NCBI RefSeq assembly: GCF_004016445.2
Contig: NZ_SADT02000004.1
Span: 248,001-312,000, forward strand
Length of the DNA: 64,000 bases
Direction of reading: 5' to 3'
DNA from: Mesorhizobium sp. M2E.F.Ca.ET.219.01.1.1
GTDB taxonomy: Bacteria; Pseudomonadota; Alphaproteobacteria; Rhizobiales; Rhizobiaceae
The notes beneath the pieces are model-generated. The model did no database searches. It saw only the letters and a program-made list of their open reading frames with translations, and was not told the DNA's origin. Both the position numbers and the translations under genes were made by a program. Positions 25,144 through 34,575 of this stretch are shown here, piece after piece (within the stretch, counting starts at the first letter, position 1; each line of letters opens with the position of its first letter).

Positions 25144-27126
25144 ATGGAACGCTCGACCATCGTCAGAGTGCACGAAGGTTTGCACGCCCGTCCCGCCACG
25201 CGGTTCGTGAAGCTCGCCAAGGGTTTTGAATCCGAGGTCGAGCTGGTCAAGGACGGCAAGGCGGTCAGCGCCAAGAGCTCGGTCAAGCTGATGCTGCTGG
25301 CGGTCAAGGAAAACCAGGAAGTCACCGTGCGCGCCAATGGCGCCGACGCCATCGAGGCGGTCGAAGCGCTGATCGGCTATCTCGAGAACCCGCGCGCCGG
25401 TCTCGACGACGAGGCAGGCGAGGGAGGCGGCCTGGAAGCCGCGGCTGCAGCACTCGCTCCTGAGGCCACGCCAGCGGATACCGCGCCCGCCGATGGAACA
25501 CCGAAGCTGCAGGGCGTCGCCGCCAGCGAGGGCGTGGCCATCGGGCCGGCTTTCGCGCATTTTCCCGCCGAGATCGAAGGACCGGGCCGGCGCCTGCAAG
25601 CCGATGAGATCGACGGCGAGGTCGAACGGTTCCGTGCGGCCGTAGCGCAGGTCCAGGCGCGCATGGATCGAACCCTTGCCGAGGATAATCTCTCCGCCGG
25701 CGACCGTGGCATCGTCGCGGCCCTGCGCGACATCGCCGCCGACGACAGCCTGACCGGCGAGGTCGAAAGGCTCATCAGCGAGGGCGATGACGCGGTGTCC
25801 GCCGTTATCGGCGCGGCCTCTACCATCGCCGCCGATTTCAGCGCCGTCGACGACCATTACCTCAACGCCCGGGCCGACGACGTTCATGCCGTCGGGCGGC
25901 AGATCTGCCTGGTGCTGCTCGGCCAAGACGAGGTCAGCCTGGAGACCATACCGCAGGGCGCGATCCTGATTGCCGACGACATCGGTGCCTGGGATCTGGC
26001 ACGCGCGCCGCTGAAGCGCATCGGCGGTGTGGTCTGCGGCCATGGCGGCGCCACCTCGCACATCGCCATCATCGCGCGCTCGCACGGCATCCCGGCGGTG
26101 CTGGGTCTCGGTGATAAGGTCAACCAGTTGCGCACCGCAAAGGAAGTGGCGCTCGACGGCAATGCCGGGCATGTGATCGTCGATCCGGATGAGACGACGC
26201 GCTCCGATTTCACCCGGCGCGTTGAAGCCGCAACGCATGAGCGCGCGGGCCTCAAGATATTCAAGGGAGTAACTCCTACACGCGCCGACGGCACGGTGAT
26301 CGAGGTCGCCGCCAATATCGGCTCGCTGGAGGAGATCGAGGCCGCGCAGGAAGCCGGCGCCATGGGCGTCGGCCTGTTCCGCACCGAGCTGCTCTTCATG
26401 CGCCACATGCACCTGCCTTCGGAAGACATGCAGGCCGAGACCTACAGCGCGCTGGCCAAGGCGTTTGCGCCGCATTCGGTCATCGTGCGCACGCTCGACA
26501 TCGGCGGCGACAAGCCGATCGCCGGCATCGAATTTCCCGACGAGGAAAACCCCTTCCTCGGCTGGCGCGGCATCCGCATGTGTCTCGACCGTCCCGACAT
26601 CTTCAAGAAGCAGCTGCGGGCGCTGCTCAGGGCCGCTGTCCATGGCAATATCAAGGTGATGCTGCCAATGGTCTCGGAAATCGCCGAGGTGACGCGCACG
26701 CGTGCACTGGTCGATGAATGCGCCGCCGAGTTGAAGGCCGAGGGCGTGGAGCATTCAAGCTTCGACCTCGGCGTGATGATCGAGACGCCGGCCGCCGTGC
26801 TGATCGCGCCGGCGCTGGCGAAGGAAGTGGCGTTCTTCTCGATCGGCACCAATGATCTCACCCAGTACATCATGGCCGCCGACCGCCTCAACCCTACGGT
26901 CGCCAAGCTCAATGACGTCACCAATCCGGCGGTGATGTCGGCGATCGAGCTGACGGCCAAGGCAGGTGCCGCCGCCGGCATCATGGTCGGCATGTGCGGC
27001 GAGGCCGCCGGCCGACCGGACCTGATCCCGGCCTTCATCGGGATGGGCCTGACTGAGCTCAGCATGAGCCCGGCCTCGATCCAGCGCGCCAAGAAGACCA
27101 TCGCGGCCATGGCGGCCGAACGATAG
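25144..27126 (+). CDS. HPr-Enzyme I fusion phosphotransferase
   Basis: 660 residues. Residues 1-85 are HPr with the phospho-histidine His14 in EGLHARPATRF and the SSVKLMLLAV segment. An Ala/Pro/Glu linker leads to Enzyme I: phospho-histidine His306 in GGATSHIAIIARSHGIPAV, PEP-site motifs GVGLFRTELLFM, RTLDIGGDKP and GTNDLTQYIMAADRLN, and the C-terminal Cys region GMCGEAAGRPD. It draws phosphate from PEP and passes it to SrlB. It is a dedicated energy module within the operon and has no IIA domain. Confidence 0.93.
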   Translation: MERSTIVRVHEGLHARPATRFVKLAKGFESEVELVKDGKAVSAKSSVKLMLLAVKENQEVTVRANGADAIEAVEALIGYLENPRAGLDDEAGEGGGLEAAAAALAPEATPADTAPADGTPKLQGVAASEGVAIGPAFAHFPAEIEGPGRRLQADEIDGEVERFRAAVAQVQARMDRTLAEDNLSAGDRGIVAALRDIAADDSLTGEVERLISEGDDAVSAVIGAASTIAADFSAVDDHYLNARADDVHAVGRQICLVLLGQDEVSLETIPQGAILIADDIGAWDLARAPLKRIGGVVCGHGGATSHIAIIARSHGIPAVLGLGDKVNQLRTAKEVALDGNAGHVIVDPDETTRSDFTRRVEAATHERAGLKIFKGVTPTRADGTVIEVAANIGSLEEIEAAQEAGAMGVGLFRTELLFMRHMHLPSEDMQAETYSALAKAFAPHSVIVRTLDIGGDKPIAGIEFPDEENPFLGWRGIRMCLDRPDIFKKQLRALLRAAVHGNIKVMLPMVSEIAEVTRTRALVDECAAELKAEGVEHSSFDLGVMIETPAAVLIAPALAKEVAFFSIGTNDLTQYIMAADRLNPTVAKLNDVTNPAVMSAIELTAKAGAAAGIMVGMCGEAAGRPDLIPAFIGMGLTELSMSPASIQRAKKTIAAMAAER

Positions 27127-27142
27127 CGGATCCTTGCGGCGG

Positions 27143-27928
27143 TTACGTCAGATGCGCGAGCAGCGTGGCGAGAACCGGTGTCAACTCCTGGACGGCGTTG
27201 GCCTGGGCGCAGGCCTGCCGGATGCGATCCTCCCGCACCTCGGCCGCCAGCACGGCGATCTCGAGAATATCAGGCTCCGGCGCGCCGCCGTCCGCCTTGG
27301 TCGCCAGTCCGCAAGCAAGCACCACCGGCGCAAGGCATTTGATGTCGAGAGACCGGTCGCCGGCGATTGCCGGGCCTGTCCCGATCTCGCCAGGCTGAAC
27401 CGGACGGTGGTTGAGGCATTCGACGAGGAGAGCCGCGCAGGCCGCCGCGACCTGGTCCGTGGAGGCCGCGTCCGCCGTCGCCCCAGCCAGAAGATCGGCA
27501 TGGCGCTTGCGCATCGCGGCGTGCACGGCGGAAAAGCTTGCCTCGTGTACGCGGGGATTGTCGACGCCGTAACCGGCCAAAACCGCGCGGGTCAGATAAT
27601 ACATGTCGCGCCTGAATTGACGTTCGCCGCCGATCTGCCGGTCTTCATCGCCATCCGGGAAATAGGAGCGCAGGCTTTTCACGGTCGTCCCGTCGACCTT
27701 GAGCGGCCGGGAATGCGGAACGAAGGATTCGGCGATCGTCAGCGCGTCGTCGACAGCGCTCGCGGCGTGGCCGAGCAGGCTGCGGCCCGGAAAGGGAGGC
27801 AAATTGCCGGCTATATCGTGAGAGGTCTCGCCGGTGCTGTCGTGGCGGCTTTGGCGAATGGCGTCGCGCAGTTCCCGAAGCCGGTCCTTCAGGTTGGCGC
27901 GCACATCTTCGGAAATTTGTCGCAGCAT
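27143..27928 (-). CDS. Hypothetical protein between the PTS operon and its regulator
   Basis: 261 residues, not recognised. Helix-rich and soluble; N-terminus MLRQISEDVRANLKDRLRELRDAIRQ, middle RSYFPDGDEDRQIGGERQFRRDMYYLTRAVLAGYGVDNPRV, C-terminus ILEIAVLAAEVREDRIRQACAQANAVQELTPVLATLLAHLT. No catalytic motif of kinases, aldolases or dehydrogenases could be seen; the Asp pattern of DhaL kinases is absent. The ATG at 27928 with GAGG nine bases upstream was chosen. Divergent from the SorC gene, convergent with the PTS operon; a link to polyol metabolism is positional only. Confidence 0.6.
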   Translation of the reverse strand: MLRQISEDVRANLKDRLRELRDAIRQSRHDSTGETSHDIAGNLPPFPGRSLLGHAASAVDDALTIAESFVPHSRPLKVDGTTVKSLRSYFPDGDEDRQIGGERQFRRDMYYLTRAVLAGYGVDNPRVHEASFSAVHAAMRKRHADLLAGATADAASTDQVAAACAALLVECLNHRPVQPGEIGTGPAIAGDRSLDIKCLAPVVLACGLATKADGGAPEPDILEIAVLAAEVREDRIRQACAQANAVQELTPVLATLLAHLT

Positions 27929-28069
27929 CGCCAATTGCCTCGAAATGCTGAAGCCGGTCAGGGCTCTGGGGCGCCAGTCGCCCTCTCTAGATTGTTCGTC
28001 TCGCTTGGTAGATCAATAGACGATATTTAACCAGCACGCAGAATCGGCGACGGCATCGCGGAGGGGAAC

Positions 28070-29083
28070 TTGGGCAGGCGACGGCAGGGCGAAGCTGAAA
28101 ACGGCAAGGCGACAGCGGAGGCGGCCGAGCAGGTCGTCAATGAAAGCCGGACCGACCGGCTCAGGATCCGCGCCGCCTGGATGTATTTCGTCGAGCAGAT
28201 GACACAGAACGAGATCGCCGACGTGCTCGGCGTCGGCCGGGTCACCATCGTGCGCATGCTGGCGGAGGCGCGGGCGCGCAACGAGGTGAAGATCACCATC
28301 GAGAGCGAACTCCTGGAGATCGTGCGCCTGGAACGCGCGCTGGAAAAGACGTTCGGTCTGCAGCAGGCGCTGGTGGCGCCGCTCTCCGACCCCAACGCCG
28401 ATCCGATCCCGGCGATTGCCGCCAAGACCGGCATGTTCCTGTCGGACGCGATGAAATCCGGCATGCGGGTCGGCGTCGGCTGGGGCGTCACGTTGTTCAA
28501 CACCTTGCCGTTCATCAGCGCCAAATCGCTGACCGACTTCAGCGTGATCTCGCTGCTTGGCGGCATCGGCGTCGCGCGCCGGGTCAACCCGGCCGAGTTC
28601 GCCTGGCGCTTCGCGCAGATTTTTCAGGGTGACGGCTATCTGATGCCGACGCCGGCCGTCGTCGACAGCGTCGAGACCAAGATCGCGCTGGTCGAGCGCT
28701 GCGGCCTGCAGGAGATTTTTGCAATGGCCGACGCGCTCGATGCGGTCCTGCTGAGCGTCGGCGGCATCGCTTCGGCCACAACCTTCTCGCGCGGCGGCTT
28801 TCTCAAGGAAGCGGACCGGGAAGCCCTGCTGGCGCGTGGCGCCGTCGGCGATCTTCTGTTCCATTTCTACGACCGCAAGGGCGACCTGGTCGACCATCCG
28901 GTCAACAGCCATGTGATGTCGGTGGATGTCGATCGGCTGCGCAAGGCCCCGATCCGAATCCTCACCTCCGGCGGCGCGGAGAAGACCGAAGCGCTGCTCG
29001 GCGCCATGAACCTGATCGCGCCGACCGTGCTCATCACCGACGAGGAAAGCGCGCGCCGCATGCTGGCGGCGCATGGGGCGTGA
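28070..29083 (+). CDS. SorC family (sugar-binding) transcriptional regulator
   Basis: 337 residues. N-terminal HTH (RAAWMYFVEQMTQNEIADVLGVGRVTIVRMLAEARARNEVKI, residues ~35-75), then the SorC sugar-phosphate-sensing domain with GVGWGVTLFNTLPFI, the SLLGGIG loop and a C-terminal VGDLLFHFYDRKGDLVDHPVNSHVMSV. Members sense phosphorylated sugars. It starts with TTG at 28070 after GAGGGG. The likely targets are the PTS, DRL-E1-E2 and HAD transcription units, on the basis of position and the shared motif. Confidence 0.88.
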   Translation: MGRRRQGEAENGKATAEAAEQVVNESRTDRLRIRAAWMYFVEQMTQNEIADVLGVGRVTIVRMLAEARARNEVKITIESELLEIVRLERALEKTFGLQQALVAPLSDPNADPIPAIAAKTGMFLSDAMKSGMRVGVGWGVTLFNTLPFISAKSLTDFSVISLLGGIGVARRVNPAEFAWRFAQIFQGDGYLMPTPAVVDSVETKIALVERCGLQEIFAMADALDAVLLSVGGIASATTFSRGGFLKEADREALLARGAVGDLLFHFYDRKGDLVDHPVNSHVMSVDVDRLRKAPIRILTSGGAEKTEALLGAMNLIAPTVLITDEESARRMLAAHGA

Positions 29084-29084
29084 A

Positions 29085-30155
29085 TTAAGCGATGAATGGG
29101 CTCGCGCGTTTTGGAATTGAGCCTCGGAGGAACCTGCGGGCCGGCTCCTCCAGCAGGATGAAGACGGCGACCGAAATAATGACAAGCAAGGGCTGATACA
29201 AAAGCCGTCCGATCCAGTCCCATTCTCCCGTGAATATCACTGGCATCCACTTTCGAAGCGGAATTTGCAGGATGTAGAGGGCATAGCTTGCATTGCCCAG
29301 CAGCACGAGAGGTTTGTGCGACAGCGCGCGTCGGACCATGCCCTGATTCACGGCGCATGTCACAATCAGGGCAACGAAGCCGATTCCCGCGAAAGACGCT
29401 ATGGTCGCCGTGCTGGTTGCGACAAGCGCGACAACCGTGAACGCACCGGCCAGGATGGCGGCCGAGTCGCCGCGAAAGCGATCGAGCGCGCCAGCCCGAA
29501 AAAGCAGGGCGCAGATGATGCCGGTGATGAATTCGGGCAGCCTCAAAAGCGGGAGAGGCATTGGCGCCATCCAGCCGAAAGCCAGGTAACCTGTCGGCCC
29601 GAGACCCGGAAGGCACATAACGGCAAAAATCGACACCGCTGCCGCCAGGCCGGCCCACAGAGCCGCGGTCGTAAGTCTTGACAGGAGGGGAAGCAGAAGC
29701 GGGAACATGAGGTAGAAGAAGAACTCAACCGAAAGCGTCCAGCCGGCGGGGTTCCAGAAGAATGCAAGCAATGACGCTGGTGCTCCCCAGGCCTGAATGA
29801 GGCCAAGCGTTGCCAGCGACGCAAGCGGGTAATCGAAAAGCCCTTTTGCCAGCGGCAGAGCCACCGCGAGGGCAAGGAGATAGACCGGATAAATTCTGGC
29901 GAATCTCGCTACGGCGAACTGTCGAAACTCGTCCCAATGAGACATTTTGTCGACGTAGGAATGGGTCAGGATGAATCCAGACAGCAGGAAGAAAAACGAG
30001 ACGCCGAGATAGCCATTTTTCACAAAATTGGCGATCAGGTGTGGCGCTCCATCGACGTCGACCGAATGGTACGCAAGCACATAGACAGCTGAGAAAAACC
30101 GCAAGCTGGTCAGCTGCGTCAGGTTCGATCCGGCCGGATAATGCTTCGATTCCAT
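29085..30155 (-). CDS. Acyltransferase 3 family (OafA/YrhL-like) membrane protein
   Basis: 356 residues. Acyltransferase-3 pattern: LTSLRFFSAVYVLAYHSVD (catalytic His), GYLGVSFFFLLSGFILTHSY and FARIYPVYLLALAV, followed by about eight further membrane segments. It likely O-acylates a cell-surface glycan. The start ATG at 30155 (MESKHYPAGS) is preferred over a TTG seven codons earlier. Base composition looks slightly less GC-rich than flanking genes. It ends next to the SorC gene (convergent) and lies beside tRNA-Pro. Confidence 0.82.
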   Translation of the reverse strand: MESKHYPAGSNLTQLTSLRFFSAVYVLAYHSVDVDGAPHLIANFVKNGYLGVSFFFLLSGFILTHSYVDKMSHWDEFRQFAVARFARIYPVYLLALAVALPLAKGLFDYPLASLATLGLIQAWGAPASLLAFFWNPAGWTLSVEFFFYLMFPLLLPLLSRLTTAALWAGLAAAVSIFAVMCLPGLGPTGYLAFGWMAPMPLPLLRLPEFITGIICALLFRAGALDRFRGDSAAILAGAFTVVALVATSTATIASFAGIGFVALIVTCAVNQGMVRRALSHKPLVLLGNASYALYILQIPLRKWMPVIFTGEWDWIGRLLYQPLLVIISVAVFILLEEPARRFLRGSIPKRASPFIA

Positions 30156-30343
30156 ACGGAGCGCCCGTGGCTGCAAGGGTAAGGCGGTGCTCGGAACTCT
30201 CGATGCTGCCAGGAAACTCCTGTACTCCGGGCCACATTAACAAACCCGTTATGCTCGACGATGGGGGCCGTTCTTCTGCGGGAATCGGTCGACCCGGCCG
30301 CTCGCGGTCGATGAAGGTCTGGGGCCAAGTTTTAGGTTGAAAA

Positions 30344-30420
<77 letters not shown>

Positions 30421-30568
30421 GACCGCGCAAAGCCCTATAGTCTCAAAGGTTGGAGTGCAAGGGTCCGTTGGGCAAAATCATTGAAATTGTGGACTGACGG
30501 GCGAGACCCTGCTCTGTTGGGTGCCGGTGGAAACCGGTAAGCTCTCGCGATCTCTTGGAGATAACCCA

Positions 30569-31783
30569 GTGTCGTTGGCGAATGGCGCCGTACCGGGAAT
30601 TCCATATTGCGCGGACAGCGCGCACAGCGCGATTGCCCGGATTCGCCCACACTGGGCACGGATGGGGATTACCAGGGTCGCCAATGTGACCGGGCTTGAT
30701 CGCATAGGCATACCGGTGGTGATGGTGTGCCGTCCTAACGCCCGGTCGCTGGCTGTTTCGCAAGGCAAGGGCATCGATCTGGAATCGGCCACGGCTTCGG
30801 GCCTTATGGAAGCGGCGGAGCTTTATCACGCGGAGCACATCGAGCGCCCGCTGAAGCTCGGCAGCATGGCTGAGCTCTCGCAATCGCACCGGTTTGCCGA
30901 GGTCGGAAGGCTGCCTCGCATCAGCGGCAGGGCATTCACGAAGGACATTGTGACGCTATGGATCGAGGGCCGGGAGATGATCTCCGGCGAGGCACGCTGG
31001 CTGCCTTACGAGTCGGTGCGGGCCAACTTCACTGTTCCACCGCCGCCTGGAAGCGGCTTCTTTGACTGCAGCAGCAATGGGCTCGCCTCTGGAAATACCG
31101 CCGATGAAGCGGTCCATCATGGGATTTGCGAAACCATCGAACGCGACGCGACTTCCTTGTGGAACCGGATGCCATCCGCCGGCCGCCGGCGCACCGGCGT
31201 CGACCTCGGCAGCGCGCCGGACGGCCCGTGTCGCGACGTGTTGAAGAAACTGGAAGGTGCGGACTTCGACGTCGCGGCGTGGGAAACGACTTCTGACGTT
31301 GGTGTTCCGGCCTTTTTCTGCCTGATCGCGGATCGCCGGGACCGGTACAGCCATTACGGCATAGGCGCGGCGGCGCACCCGGTGCCGGAGACTGCCTTGC
31401 TAAAGGCGCTCATCGAGGCCGCTCAGGTGCGAACGACCTACGTATCGGCGGCACGGGACGATCTGACCGCCGAGGAATATAGCGAAGACTATCGCGACAA
31501 ACGCCGCCGGCAGGCAGAGAGACTGCTGGCCGAACGTTCCAGCATCAGGCGACTTGCCTCCGCCGAGGGCAGGGCTGCACAAGATGTTGCAGCGAATGTG
31601 ACCTGGCTGGCTGAAAGGTTGCAGGCGGCAGGCGTAAGCGAGATCATCACCGTCGATCTGTCCAAGGAGGAGATCGGCCTCCCTGTGATCCGTGTTGTGA
31701 TACCTGGCCTCGAAGGTCCTGACGACCATGACGCCTATATGCCGGGCGAGCGAGCTCGACGAATGTCGGATGGCGGACGGTGA
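30569..31783 (+). CDS. YcaO domain protein (TfuA-associated)
   Basis: 404 residues. The YcaO ATP-binding signatures are complete: SQGKG at ~64-68 with the acidic helix ATASGLMEAAE, SNGLASGNTADEAVHHGICETIERDA at ~169-194, and the C-terminal PVIRVVIPGLEG. YcaO enzymes use ATP to activate peptide backbone amides; with a nucleophile they make azolines, amidines or, with TfuA, thioamides. GTG 30569 has GGAG at the right spacing; a GTG at 30521 lacks one. Its end overlaps the tfuA-like gene by 4 bases, so the pair is one functional unit. Confidence 0.9.
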   Translation: MSLANGAVPGIPYCADSAHSAIARIRPHWARMGITRVANVTGLDRIGIPVVMVCRPNARSLAVSQGKGIDLESATASGLMEAAELYHAEHIERPLKLGSMAELSQSHRFAEVGRLPRISGRAFTKDIVTLWIEGREMISGEARWLPYESVRANFTVPPPPGSGFFDCSSNGLASGNTADEAVHHGICETIERDATSLWNRMPSAGRRRTGVDLGSAPDGPCRDVLKKLEGADFDVAAWETTSDVGVPAFFCLIADRRDRYSHYGIGAAAHPVPETALLKALIEAAQVRTTYVSAARDDLTAEEYSEDYRDKRRRQAERLLAERSSIRRLASAEGRAAQDVAANVTWLAERLQAAGVSEIITVDLSKEEIGLPVIRVVIPGLEGPDDHDAYMPGERARRMSDGGR

Positions 31784-33102
31784 AGCCGATCGTCTTTTGC
31801 GGCCCAAGCCTGCGGGCGGATGACATCGCATCCTACGACGGCTTCGAATTTCGCCCTCCCGTGCGCCAGGGAGACCTCTATGCCGCCACGCGCGACGGTC
31901 CCAGGGCAATCGGCGTCATCGACGGTTATTTCGACGGTCAGCCGGCTGTCCTGCACAAGGAGATACTTTGGGCCTTGACGCAAGGGATCACCGTGTTCGG
32001 TGCGTCCAGCATGGGGGCGCTCCGCGCCGCGGAGCTGCATTCGTTCGGCATGCGCGGCGTCGGGCGTATTTTCGAAGCCTTTCGCGACGGCGAGCTCACC
32101 GACGACGACGAGGTCGCGCTCATTCATGGTCCGCCGGAAACCGGCTATATCCATCTGAGCGAGCCGATGGTCAACATTCGCGCGACGCTCGAGCGGGCGG
32201 TTGCGGAAGGTATCATCGACAGACCGACAGGGTTGCGCCTTGCGGCCTCGTCCAAGGCGCGCTTCTACCCGGAAAGAACCTGGCCCGACGTGCTGACGGA
32301 CATCGGCGATCCCCGTACGGAGCACGAGCTGGCGGCCTGGCTGCGAACGAGCAAGGTCGACAGGAAGCGCGAAGACGGGCTCGAGCTGCTGAAGGAGATG
32401 GACGCGTTTATCCGCAATGGCGCTGCGCAGGGGGCTCCCACCTTCCATTTCGAATGGACTGAGAACTGGCACAATGCATCCTGGCGAAACGAAGCCGCCC
32501 AGCAAGGCGGCAAGGCCACGGCTGAACAGGATGCCATTCTCGATGAGCTTCGGCTGAGCGGCGACTATGCGCAATTGCGTCGCGAGGCGCTGCTTCGCCT
32601 GCTAGCCCGGGGTGAGCGGGCAGCACCGGATCGCCAGGCGGTCAAGCGTGCCATGGGCGATTTTCGCTCGCGACGCGGGCTTATGCGGCAGGCGGACGTC
32701 AGCGCCTGGGCGCGCGACAACGGAACGGATCTTGCCGGCCTTGATCGCATGATCGAGGATGATGCGGCCATCGAGACGCTCGCGCGAGACCGCGATGCCG
32801 AACTGCATCGCGCCATCCTGGACAGATTGCGCGAACAGGGTCTCTACCCTGGTTATCGAGACAAGGCTCTGGCCAGACAGCGGTCGCCTTCGCTGTCGGT
32901 GCCGCGCGCCCTGCTCGCAGCCTGGTTTTTCGAGAAGCGACTCGGCCGCGAAGTTCCTCGCGACATCGACGACTATGCCATCTCCATCGGATTGCCCGGC
33001 ATCGACAGCTTCTACGACCTGCTGGCTCGTGAATATGCATTCACGGTCGGCCGCAGCTCTACCGATCACTCTGGCCTGACCAACGAAAACGGGCTAACTT
33101 GA
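31780..33102 (+). CDS. TfuA-like protein
   Basis: 440 residues. TfuA core: KPIVFCGPSLRADDI, GVIDGYFDGQPAVLHKEILWALTQGITVFGASSMGALRAAEL, GVGRIFEAFRDGELTDDDEVALIHGP. TfuA was first linked to trifolitoxin in Rhizobium; with YcaO partners it is required for thioamidation of peptides and of methyl-coenzyme M reductase, probably delivering sulfur. The C-terminal ~220 residues are helical (RRGLMRQADVSAWARDN) and less familiar. It is translationally coupled to YcaO, as in most known pairs. Confidence 0.9.
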   Translation: MKPIVFCGPSLRADDIASYDGFEFRPPVRQGDLYAATRDGPRAIGVIDGYFDGQPAVLHKEILWALTQGITVFGASSMGALRAAELHSFGMRGVGRIFEAFRDGELTDDDEVALIHGPPETGYIHLSEPMVNIRATLERAVAEGIIDRPTGLRLAASSKARFYPERTWPDVLTDIGDPRTEHELAAWLRTSKVDRKREDGLELLKEMDAFIRNGAAQGAPTFHFEWTENWHNASWRNEAAQQGGKATAEQDAILDELRLSGDYAQLRREALLRLLARGERAAPDRQAVKRAMGDFRSRRGLMRQADVSAWARDNGTDLAGLDRMIEDDAAIETLARDRDAELHRAILDRLREQGLYPGYRDKALARQRSPSLSVPRALLAAWFFEKRLGREVPRDIDDYAISIGLPGIDSFYDLLAREYAFTVGRSSTDHSGLTNENGLT

Positions 33103-33170
33103 AACCGCATTCGCCGACGATACCGCAGCCAGTTTGACGTGCATGTCTTTGTCCATTGCGAGGGGCAAGT

Positions 33171-34553
33171 GTGACATCTGGAGTGGAAGGCTCTGCATTC
33201 AAGAACGGGACGCGCTTCCGGCTGTTTGCTCAGGCGCCGTTCCTCAAGGCGTTTCATCGACCCGAAATCGTGCTCGTGTCGCCGCCGGCGGGGTCGGTCG
33301 GTCCCGGCCCGGGCGACGATCGCATGTATGTCGTCGACCCCATTGGCAAGGCGTTTGCCTACGGCCTTGCCGAAAATGTTCGCGGCGACCCGCTTTATTT
33401 AATGCCGCCCTGGCGCGGCGACGTCTTTCCTCCGGCGTTTCCTGATCCCGACGGCCATTTCGATCACATCGACCCGGACGATCCGACATTCGAGGCGGCG
33501 CATCTGTTTGGCTCGGTGCGTTTCACGCTGGACGTGTGGGAGAAATATTTCGGCCATCCGATCACCTGGCATTTCCAGCGCGACCTCGACCGCCTGGAAT
33601 TGGTGATACAGCGCAATCTGCATGAAAACGCCTTCATGGGATACGGCTTTCTCGAGGTCGGCATCCACGAGACGCCGGATGGCCGGATTGAGCCGTTCAC
33701 CCTGAACTTCGACGTCGTAGCCCATGAGGTTGGCCACTGTGTCATCTATTCCATCATCGGCGTGCCCGATCCCGGGACGGCCAGCGCGGAATATTACGGC
33801 TTCCACGAATCCTCGGCCGACATCGCGGCCCTCGTCGCCGCCCTGCATTTCGATTCCGTCATAGATGAGTTGCTGGAGACCAGTCACGGCAATCTCTACA
33901 CGTATAATCTCGTCAACCGCGTCGCCGAGCTATCCTCCAACAGCCAGATCAGGCTCGCGGCCAACCCGCTGTCGATGCTGGATTTCGTCCAGGGCTGGAG
34001 CGACGAGCATGCCCTTGCGCAGCCGCTCACTGGCGCAATGTTCGACATTTTTGTCGACCTCTTCCATGAGGAACTCGTCGCCCGGGGTCTGATCACCCAA
34101 AGCCAGGAAGACCTGTCCGACAGGCTGGAGGACAGTACCGACTATTTCCGCGTAATCCAGCCGATGTTCGACGAAGCCTATGCGGCGGCGCCTTTGGCGT
34201 TTCGCGAAGCACTGGTCGCCTCGCGCGACGAGCTCGGCATGCTTCTTGCCGAAACCTGGCGGCGCCTTGCGCCGGACGGTCTCAGCTACGCGGAAGTCGG
34301 ATACACGTTGCGCGCCGTTGACAGGCTGATGACGGGCGGACGCTGGCGCACCATCATCGACGTCAACTTCAACCGCCGCGCGATCGGTTTTGTGAGCGCC
34401 GGCCCCAAAATCAAGCCGTCCGGACCCAAAAGCCACTTCGGTTTGCCAAGGGTATTCGTGCCGGCGCGTCACGGCGCTTGTTGTGCACGGCATCTGCATG
34501 TTGCGAGACGGACGGGAACGCGAGACAGACTGGCCAGGGCCGGCGTTCTTTGA
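33171..34553 (+). CDS. Gluzincin-type (M4-like) zinc metallopeptidase
   Basis: 460 residues. Zinc site HEVGH at 185-189 in FDVVAHEVGHCVIYSI, and a third-ligand candidate E213 in GFHESSADIAALVAAL, the gluzincin pattern. No signal peptide, so it is probably cytoplasmic. Start GTG 33171 follows GAGGGG; a TTG lies 15 bases earlier. The last ~45 residues (PARHGACCARHLHVARRTGT) look unlike the rest and may be a frameshifted tail. It follows tfuA by 68 bases and precedes two small-protein genes, so it could mature a peptide made by this locus (inference). Confidence 0.75.
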   Translation: MTSGVEGSAFKNGTRFRLFAQAPFLKAFHRPEIVLVSPPAGSVGPGPGDDRMYVVDPIGKAFAYGLAENVRGDPLYLMPPWRGDVFPPAFPDPDGHFDHIDPDDPTFEAAHLFGSVRFTLDVWEKYFGHPITWHFQRDLDRLELVIQRNLHENAFMGYGFLEVGIHETPDGRIEPFTLNFDVVAHEVGHCVIYSIIGVPDPGTASAEYYGFHESSADIAALVAALHFDSVIDELLETSHGNLYTYNLVNRVAELSSNSQIRLAANPLSMLDFVQGWSDEHALAQPLTGAMFDIFVDLFHEELVARGLITQSQEDLSDRLEDSTDYFRVIQPMFDEAYAAAPLAFREALVASRDELGMLLAETWRRLAPDGLSYAEVGYTLRAVDRLMTGGRWRTIIDVNFNRRAIGFVSAGPKIKPSGPKSHFGLPRVFVPARHGACCARHLHVARRTGTRDRLARAGVL

Positions 34554-34575
34554 GTCAGATGAGGAGGAATGTCCA

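Noticed and set aside
27143..27928. DhaL/DAK2-type kinase assignment
   Set aside because: The conserved Asp cluster of DhaL is absent.
34483..34575. Earlier GTG start for the 60-residue protein
   Set aside because: ATG 34576 has the strong GAGGAGGAA site; the extension overlaps the peptidase gene.
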